Source of the DNA: Thermostichus sp047461615
GTDB lineage: Bacteria > Cyanobacteriota > Cyanobacteriia > Thermostichales > Thermostichaceae
Assembly (NCBI RefSeq): GCF_047461615.1
Contig: NZ_JANSHI010000002.1
Span: forward strand, 136,927-200,926
Reading direction: 5' to 3'
DNA: 64,000 nucleotides
The notes below the pieces were generated by a model. The model was not told the DNA's origin and did not search any database. It worked only from the letters and a program-made list of their open reading frames with translations. Each line of letters opens with the position of its first letter. Within the stretch, counting starts at the first letter, position 1. Of the stretch, positions 58,445-64,000 are shown piece after piece. The translations under genes were made by a program, and so were the position numbers.

Positions 58445-60710
58445 AAAAGACCCGTAAAAACGCCAAGTAGGCCCGTGCCCAGTTGTCTTCAGGATTCAAC
58501 TTGACAATTTGTTCAAAATGCTGCTGGGCTGCTTGCGGCCGCAACAGAGCCACCTCCAGCAATGCCAGCTCGTAGTGGCTTTGGATCTGCTTTTCCCGCT
58601 GGCCCTGGGCGGCTGCCCAGTGTCGTTCTCCCTCTAGCAGTTGGCGGATCAAAGCTCGGTCCGGATCGGTGAGAAAAGTTGGATATTGCAACGTTGTCCA
58701 GGCGTTGAGGTAAAGGGAGAGGGCCTCGAGATCTCCCTGCACAGCCGCCTTGGCCGCCTGTCGTAGGAGAAAGAGGGGATCTCCTGGGGAAATAGGGGAT
58801 CCCCCTTTCCCGCCGCGGGATCCCTTCCAAGCCTGACTGAAAGACCGGCGCCTTCCTTGGGGGGATTGCCACTCCAGGTGGAGGATTCCTTCTTTTGTTG
58901 CTAGCTCTGGCCAGGCCAAGATCTCCTCCACCTGCCAACTGCCGGGGGCGTAGAGCAGCAGGCGGTTTTGGCCAACCACCCAGGCCCGCTTGGCCAAGAC
59001 CCGCCCCTGGGGATCTTCCAGTCGCGCCCAGACAAGGGTTTGGGCCAAGTCCTGAGCCGGCCCCTGCCACTGCAGCCGCCAGGCTTGGGTTCCTCCTTTG
59101 AGCTGCAGCAGTTCCACTTCCTCTTCCTCTGCCGGAGCGGGCAACTCTTGCAGCACAACCCTGGGCTTGGTGGGGAAGTAGGTGTACAGCCGGCCCACCG
59201 CTGGCAGATCGAACTGCTGCCGCTGCCAGTCGGGACTCTTGTCTAGGAGTTGCCGGATTTGCTCCTTGGCTGGACCGTAGGGGCCGACAATTCCCTGCTC
59301 CCCTGCCGCGTCCACAAACCCATCCAAGAGCGCCAGCTCCACCTCCGGCCAGGGAGTTTGCCCGGCACTACGGAAGGTAATTGGCCAGCGCTGCAAAGCT
59401 GCCAGGTAGCTGAGCGTCTCAGACGAAATCAACTCGGTGTTGGGGAGGACGCCTAGGGTGGTGGTCAAGCCTGGCTGCACCAGGGATCCAATCCATCTCG
59501 TCAGCTCCTGCTGGGGGTGCTGCCCATGCCAGCGCATTTGGATCCCTTTCCAGAGAGGAGCCACGCCGGGAGTGAGGGGCTGCCCCAGGTTAAGGAGGGC
59601 CAGGGATCCCAGAGCTAGGCTTATGCCAACTCCCTGGCGCAACGCCTTTTGCCCCCAGCGTTCCCCCAGCCAGCGCCAGACTTTGTCCAGCCCACCCGCC
59701 GAGAGGAGAGCTAGCAGGGGCAACAGCGGCAGCGTAAAGCGCACATCCTTGATGGCCACCAGCGTGTAGATCAAGTAGCCCGAGCTGTAGAGGCCCCAGA
59801 GGAGAGCCTCCCGCCGGCTTGGGGATCCCCAGAGCGAAAGCAGCGGCAAGGGGCATAGCCAAGGGCTCGTTTGCAGGGGCAAAAAGCGCAAATAGGCCGT
59901 CCACCAGCACAGGGATCCCGCTGGGCAGGTGAGGTAGTAGTGGGCAGTCTCGGCATAAGCCCAGCCGTTGCTGAGTACAAACAGCCAGTTGGCTCCATAC
60001 CAGGGCCAGCACAAGAGCAGCATGACCCCCATCCCCAGGGTCAGGTGGGCCAGCCGCACCAGCCAAGGGATCCTCACCCCCAGCAGAACAGCCAGCAGGG
60101 GCGGTAGCAAAAACAGCACCCCTGTCCACTTGGTCAGCAGCACCGCCGCCACCCCTGCCCCCACCCCCACCGCCCCCCACCAGGAGGGCTCCTCCCCATA
60201 GGCCCAGAGCGCCCAAAAAGCCAACGTCACCGCCACCACCAGCGGCAGCTCCAACATGTACACATGGGCCAGGGCCGCGATCCCTGGGTAAAGCACCAGC
60301 AGCGCTGCTGCTAGCCAGCCCACTTCTTGGGAGTGGTAGATCCGCTGGCCCAGGCGCTGGGTTGCCAGGGTCAGGATCCCCAACAACGCCAAATTGAGCA
60401 ACTGCCCGTCTGCTCGGCTAAAGGGGTGCAGAGCTGCCAACGGGATCCCCAGCCAATAGGCCAAAGGCGGGTAGCGCTGGTTCAAGTGCAAAAACTGCTG
60501 CCACCACAGCCCTTCCCAGCGAAACCGCCGCAGGTGCTCCCCAAATGCCTGCGCCTGCAACAGGTGCTGCGCCTCATCCCAGGCCGGTGGCAGGGGATCA
60601 CTCCAGTTCCAAACCAGCAGCAGCAGCAGCGCCGCCATCCCCAGTCCGGCCCAGGCCGTGAGCAAAGGGATCCCCCCCGGTTCCGCTAGCCAACTGGATG
60701 CCCTCTCCAT
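58266..60710 (-). CDS. membrane glycosyltransferase (PMT/ArnT-like) with C-terminal TPR-like region
   Basis: An 814-residue protein from ATG 60710. The N-terminal half is a polytopic GT-C transferase: PPAWDEAQHLLQAQAFGEHL has the DE motif on the first loop, followed by RYPPLAYWLGIPLAALH and some ten helices up to about residue 420. The second half is soluble, first beta-rich (GRLYTYFPTKPRVVLQELPA), then helical with TPR-like units (SHYELALLEVALLRPQAAQQ, YLAFLRVFFTRDFQGLQG). It probably transfers sugar from a polyprenyl-linked donor; donor and acceptor are unknown. Its last 179 bases overlap the convergent LysR gene. Confidence 0.82.
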   Translation of the reverse strand: MERASSWLAEPGGIPLLTAWAGLGMAALLLLLVWNWSDPLPPAWDEAQHLLQAQAFGEHLRRFRWEGLWWQQFLHLNQRYPPLAYWLGIPLAALHPFSRADGQLLNLALLGILTLATQRLGQRIYHSQEVGWLAAALLVLYPGIAALAHVYMLELPLVVAVTLAFWALWAYGEEPSWWGAVGVGAGVAAVLLTKWTGVLFLLPPLLAVLLGVRIPWLVRLAHLTLGMGVMLLLCWPWYGANWLFVLSNGWAYAETAHYYLTCPAGSLCWWTAYLRFLPLQTSPWLCPLPLLSLWGSPSRREALLWGLYSSGYLIYTLVAIKDVRFTLPLLPLLALLSAGGLDKVWRWLGERWGQKALRQGVGISLALGSLALLNLGQPLTPGVAPLWKGIQMRWHGQHPQQELTRWIGSLVQPGLTTTLGVLPNTELISSETLSYLAALQRWPITFRSAGQTPWPEVELALLDGFVDAAGEQGIVGPYGPAKEQIRQLLDKSPDWQRQQFDLPAVGRLYTYFPTKPRVVLQELPAPAEEEEVELLQLKGGTQAWRLQWQGPAQDLAQTLVWARLEDPQGRVLAKRAWVVGQNRLLLYAPGSWQVEEILAWPELATKEGILHLEWQSPQGRRRSFSQAWKGSRGGKGGSPISPGDPLFLLRQAAKAAVQGDLEALSLYLNAWTTLQYPTFLTDPDRALIRQLLEGERHWAAAQGQREKQIQSHYELALLEVALLRPQAAQQHFEQIVKLNPEDNWARAYLAFLRVFFTRDFQGLQGLRQELVNAFHPLCQKADLDWNLEGICAALLQENPAPSEKPEIAGNQQKP

Positions 60711-60776
60711 TGCCTTGGCCCTGATTCCCGACGCTACACTCAACTTGGGCTGCCCTTAGACAATACCCACCTCCCC

Positions 60777-60877
60777 ATGACCGTTCCACCCTCTAGTCCC
60801 ACAGGCGTCTGGATCCTCCCCGATCAGCTCCACCCGCAGCAAGCTGCCCTTGCCTCTCTCTCGGATCTACCCCCCCC
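60777..60877 (+). other. N-terminal coding segment of photolyase-like gene, out of frame
   Basis: From ATG 60777 the frame reads GVWILPDQLHPQQAALASLS, the usual N-terminus of FeS photolyase-like proteins (WILGDQL motif). At the C8 tract (60870-60877) the family match moves to the frame of the downstream gene, where PVLFIESHAWASSRNHHQQK follows. With seven Cs instead of eight the two parts would join in frame as LSDLPPHRVPVLFIES. Confidence 0.7.
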
Positions 60878-62319
60878 ACCGCGTTCCCGTTCTTTTCATC
60901 GAATCCCACGCCTGGGCCAGCTCCCGCAACCATCACCAGCAAAAGCTGGTCCTGGTCTGGTCGGCCATGCGCCACTTTGCCCAGGAATTGCAGCAGCGTG
61001 GCCACCCCGTCACCTATGTGGAAGCCGAGGGCTATGCCGAGCCTCTACAAGCCTGGGCCAGGCAAAACCGGTTGCAACAAATCCGCCTCATGCAGCCCGC
61101 CGACATCCCTGTCCGCGAGGAGGTGGAAAAGCTAAGATCCGTCCTCCCCTGCCCGCTCCTAGTCCTAGAAAACAACCACTTCCTATGGACAGCTCGCCAA
61201 TTTATCGACTGGGCCCTAGGCCGCAAGCGCCTCCTCCTAGAGGACTTCTACCGTCAAGGGCGCAAACGCTTCCGCATTCTGATGGACGGCTCCCAGCCCC
61301 TCGGCGGGCGCTGGAATTACGACCGGGAAAACCGCCAGCCTCCCCAGCCTGGCCGGCGCTACCCTCCCCCTTTGACGTTTCCCCCCGATGCCATCACTCA
61401 GGCGGTGATGGAGAAAGTGCGGCAACGTTACGGCCACCACTTCGGATCCCTGGAAGGCTTTGGCTGGGCTGTTACTCGCACCCAAGCCTTGCAGGTGCTT
61501 GAGGACTTCATTCAACACCGCCTGCCTTACTTCGGTCCTTGGCAGGACGCCATGCAAGCCGGGGAAGACTTCCTCTACCACTCCCTCCTTTCGCCCTACC
61601 TCAACCTAGGACTTCTCACCCCCCACGAAGTCATCGCTGCTGCCGAGCAGGCCTACCATCGCGGCGGGATCCCCCTCCCTTCGGCCGAAGGCTTCATCCG
61701 CCAGATCCTGGGCTGGCGAGAATACCTGCGCGGCTTCTACGAATACCAAATGCCCAACGGCTATGCCCAGAAGAACTTCTTCGGCCACCACCGCCCCCTG
61801 CCCCAGTTCTTCTGGACGGGCGAAACCGACATGGCCTGTCTGCGGCACACCCTCGGCCAGATTCGTCGCCACGGCTACGCCCATCACATCCAGCGGCTGA
61901 TGGTACTCAGCAATTTCTCGCTCATTGCCGGCATCCAGCCCCAAGCTGTAGAAGCCTGGTTTCACGAGGTCTTCATCGACAGCTACGACTGGGTGATGCA
62001 GCCCAACGTCATCGGCATGGGCCTTTTTGCCGACGGCGGCATGCTTTCCACCAAGCCCTACGCCGCTTCTGCCCAGTACATTTGCAAAATGAGTGACTAC
62101 TGCCGCCGCTGCCGCTACAATCCCAGCGAGAAGGTTGGCGAACGGGCCTGTCCCTTCAATACCTTCTACTGGGATTTCCTGTTGCGCCATCGTTCTCTCT
62201 TGCTTCCTCTGGGAAGGATGAAATGGGTACTAGCCCACCTGGATCGCCTGCAGCCAGGGATCAAAGCCCAAATCCAAGCGCAAGCCGCTGCTTGGTGGGA
62301 GTCCACGTCCAATGCCTAG
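60850..62319 (+). CDS. cryptochrome/photolyase-related protein with [4Fe-4S] cluster
   Basis: Photolyase-like protein of the FeS-bacterial cryptochrome/(6-4) photolyase group; 489 residues in this frame, with the true N-terminus in another frame (see 60777). The N-terminal domain includes HFAQELQQRGHPVTYVEAEG, and VLENNHFLWTARQFIDWALG follows. The FAD domain includes LNLGLLTPHEVI, QILGWREYLRGFYE and NVIGMGLFADGGML. Four cysteines (412, 418, 421, 434 in this frame: YICKMSDYCRRC and RACPFN) fit the iron-sulfur cluster. Role: blue-light or UV repair or sensing. Confidence 0.88.
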   Translation: MPLSRIYPPHRVPVLFIESHAWASSRNHHQQKLVLVWSAMRHFAQELQQRGHPVTYVEAEGYAEPLQAWARQNRLQQIRLMQPADIPVREEVEKLRSVLPCPLLVLENNHFLWTARQFIDWALGRKRLLLEDFYRQGRKRFRILMDGSQPLGGRWNYDRENRQPPQPGRRYPPPLTFPPDAITQAVMEKVRQRYGHHFGSLEGFGWAVTRTQALQVLEDFIQHRLPYFGPWQDAMQAGEDFLYHSLLSPYLNLGLLTPHEVIAAAEQAYHRGGIPLPSAEGFIRQILGWREYLRGFYEYQMPNGYAQKNFFGHHRPLPQFFWTGETDMACLRHTLGQIRRHGYAHHIQRLMVLSNFSLIAGIQPQAVEAWFHEVFIDSYDWVMQPNVIGMGLFADGGMLSTKPYAASAQYICKMSDYCRRCRYNPSEKVGERACPFNTFYWDFLLRHRSLLLPLGRMKWVLAHLDRLQPGIKAQIQAQAAAWWESTSNA

Positions 62320-62405
62320 GGGCAACTCCCTGGGTCTGCTGTTTGGTATTCACTAGAATTGGAGACCCTTTTTCGCGTGCTGCTTGGTTCTAAGGAGCCC
62401 ACGTC

Positions 62406-62927
62406 ATGAAATGTCCCCGCTGCGGCAAGCAAGAAATCCGTGTTTTGGAGTCCCGTTCGGCAGAAGGTGGCCAAAGCGTGCGGCGGCGGCGGGAATGCAT
62501 GTCCTGTGGCTATCGCTTCACCACCTATGAGCGCATCGAATTCATGCCCATCATGGTCATTAAACGGGATGGATCCCGGGAGAGTTTTAACCGCAACAAG
62601 ATCTTACAGGGGGTGATGCGCGCCTGTGAGAAAACTCCCGTGACCCTTAAGCAAATGGAAGAGCTGGTCAACGAGATCGAAGAGAAGCTCCAATTAGAAG
62701 ATGTGCAGGAAGTAACCACCCTCCGCATTGGCGAGATGGTTTTGGAGCGCCTGCGGCACTTGAGTGAGGTGGCCTACTTGCGCTTTGCCTCTGTGTATCG
62801 TCGGTTTCGAGACATCAAAGACTTTGCTCACGAGTTGGAACAATTAGAGCAGTTGGAACGACCGTCGCGCCAGGATTTAGAGCGCCTCCTCCAGGACTCC
62901 CTTGCTTCAGAAGGGAGCACAAAGTAG
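62406..62927 (+). CDS. nrdR: transcriptional repressor NrdR
   Basis: Represses ribonucleotide reductase genes; 173 residues. The zinc ribbon is MKCPRCGKQEIRVLESR with CMSCGYRFTTYERIE. The ATP-cone follows (MPIMVIKRDGSRESFNRNKI, RLRHLSEVAYLRFASVYRRF). No nrd gene is nearby. A TAAGGAG ribosome binding site precedes the ATG. Confidence 0.96.
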   Translation: MKCPRCGKQEIRVLESRSAEGGQSVRRRRECMSCGYRFTTYERIEFMPIMVIKRDGSRESFNRNKILQGVMRACEKTPVTLKQMEELVNEIEEKLQLEDVQEVTTLRIGEMVLERLRHLSEVAYLRFASVYRRFRDIKDFAHELEQLEQLERPSRQDLERLLQDSLASEGSTK

Positions 62928-63079
62928 AGAAAATGCTCTCCAGGGGCTCCCATTTGCAACGCTTGGCGCTATGCTTGGGGTAGCAATCGCTGCTTGCCCT
63001 AGGCCTAGCGCTAGGCAGGCGGGGGTAGGCGGCGTTTAGCACTACCCTTAGAAGATCCAGATTTCACAGTGTAGGTCTT

Positions 63080-63889
63080 ATGCAACACAACTTTCGGGCT
63101 TCCAGCCTCTCTGTAGCTCCTAGCAGCAACAGCTTTCCCTCTCCCGAGGCCCTGGAAACTGAGCCTAGGCCTGGGACAGTGCCGCTCCGGGTACATCAAC
63201 AAATGGCCGAAGAGCTGGAGTCTGCCCGTCAACAGGTAAGCCGCCTCTCCTTGGAAAATCAGCGCTTGCGCACCCTGCATCAGCAGTTGTCTGGAGAAAT
63301 TGCCGCCCTCGAGCAAGAAATTCAGGGACACGTGGGCCAGATCCTAAAGCGCCTGCAGCAACTTAACCTGCGGCTTGCTGACTCAAGTCAACAAGCTGCT
63401 GCTTCCGAAAGAGAAGCTACTACAGCGTCCTGGCGAAGGGATAACCCAACCTCCTCGCCCTACGACTTTCTCAATCGCCTTAAGCAGCGCCAAGCCCGCA
63501 GCGAAGCTTCACCCTTCTCCAGCAATGGCTACTCTCCTACCTTGAGCTTAACTGGGCCCCCTTCCGAGTCGCTTCACCAAGCCCACTTCTCCGCTGTTCC
63601 CACCTGCCCTCCTCCTGAAACCCCTGCCGCGCCCCCTTCGCCCCAGGCTAAGTACCAATTTCCTTCTCTAGAGGAGCTAATGCAGAGCAGGGGGAATCCA
63701 GCTCTCTATCCCAGCGAAGCCTACCAGCGTATGCAGAAGCAGCACCATGGCTCCCAAGGCTCCCCCCTACTTTGGATAGCAGCAGCTATCGTCTTAGTGG
63801 CGGGCTCTTTTGGACTAGGATTCGTAGCAGTGCAACCCTTCTTGCATAGCAGTTCCCCCTCTCCTCAAGCACCGTCGGCAGGCCCCTAG
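63080..63889 (+). CDS. coiled-coil protein with C-terminal membrane helix, unknown
   Basis: A 269-residue protein that I do not recognise. A coiled coil spans about residues 35-100 (VHQQMAEELESARQQVSRLS, EIAALEQEIQGHVGQILKRL). A low-complexity proline/serine region follows, and then a single C-terminal helix ILWIAAAIVLVAGSFGLGFV-like (LLWIAAAIVLVAGSFGLGFV) with a short proline/serine tail. This suggests a tail-anchored scaffold, perhaps for cell division or membrane organisation, but nothing specific can be claimed. Confidence 0.65.
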   Translation: MQHNFRASSLSVAPSSNSFPSPEALETEPRPGTVPLRVHQQMAEELESARQQVSRLSLENQRLRTLHQQLSGEIAALEQEIQGHVGQILKRLQQLNLRLADSSQQAAASEREATTASWRRDNPTSSPYDFLNRLKQRQARSEASPFSSNGYSPTLSLTGPPSESLHQAHFSAVPTCPPPETPAAPPSPQAKYQFPSLEELMQSRGNPALYPSEAYQRMQKQHHGSQGSPLLWIAAAIVLVAGSFGLGFVAVQPFLHSSSPSPQAPSAGP

Positions 63890-64000
63890 TAACAAACAGG
63901 AATAGCAGCCCCTTTTTGGTGAGAGGGGGCGTGGTGGAGTCTGGCACCGAGCTATTTTTCCGGGGGGTCACCCCTCCAGTAGGTTCGCCGCTGATGCGTT

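Noticed and set aside
63908..63930. GCCCC/GGGGC inverted repeat after the last gene
   Set aside because: The stem is short with a 13-base loop and no T tract follows, so I did not call a terminator.

Overview
The window looks like chromosomal DNA of a unicellular thermophilic cyanobacterium, most likely a hot-spring Synechococcus of the early-branching Yellowstone type (JA-3-3Ab / JA-2-3B'a-like). That assignment is inference from the gene set and was not tested by a search. Cyanobacterial markers are psbV with a tandem psbV2, petB-petD, ntcA, ctpA, a CpcS/CpeS-type bilin lyase, the photosystem II S4-domain protein, RbcR-like and CmpR/NdhR-like LysR regulators and several cyanobacteria-only small proteins. 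The DNA is GC-rich and full of GGATCC/GGGATCCC palindromes, while the usual cyanobacterial HIP1 octamer GCGATCGC is rare.

Layout. 1-4.8 kb (minus): ABC exporter genes and mfd. 5.1-7.7 kb: cydAB terminal oxidase. 7.8-11.4 kb (minus): MscS/TM-helix-repeat protein, rimI, purK. 11.4-19.5 kb (plus): two small cyanobacterial genes, trmD, a secreted protein, then secE-nusG-rplK-rplA-rplJ-rplL with a structured rplJ leader and a strong terminator, then yidC, a KhpB/Jag protein and yceD. 19.5-26.4 kb: S4-domain protein, tRNA-His, and a minus-strand run of hyuA, a membrane protein, a TPR protein, a bilin lyase and ctpA. 26.5-29.1 kb: petBD, leuB. 29.1-31.8 kb: ntcA with an NtcA-type autoregulatory promoter, divergent from an M61 peptidase.

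31.8-34.2 kb is the odd region. It is an AT-rich insert holding what appears to be one broken gene (membrane anchor, coiled coil, Card1/DUF1887-like PD-(D/E)XK nuclease domain) split by two compensating frameshifts. Next to it lies a free-standing protein that resembles the C-terminal part of caspase-family proteins without the peptidase.

34.3-41.3 kb: psbV-psbV2, a LapA-like protein, a sulfatase-fold protein, AI-2E family protein, fabI, aspS, then a scar with remnants of a zinc/manganese ABC transporter in opposite orientations, and an RRM protein. 41.5-50.8 kb: rsmG operon, guaA, two small genes, a CobW-family metallochaperone, a GDT1/Mnx-like manganese exporter, pyrH, mltG, yqeG and a degenerate nuclease-fold protein. 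50.9-64 kb: rbcR-like gene, orphan potC-like permease, MlaE-type permease, a zinc-ribbon protein, rimP-nusA with a terminator-like leader hairpin, ubiX, cmpR/ndhR-like gene, a large membrane glycosyltransferase, a photolyase-like gene frameshifted at a C8 tract, nrdR and a coiled-coil membrane protein.

Most of the window is core housekeeping and photosynthetic electron transport. I found no CRISPR array, intact insertion sequence, prophage or rRNA. The best candidates for something new are the broken nuclease island, the transporter scar, the C8 frameshift, the ntcA promoter, the rplJ and rimP leaders, and the palindrome enrichment.
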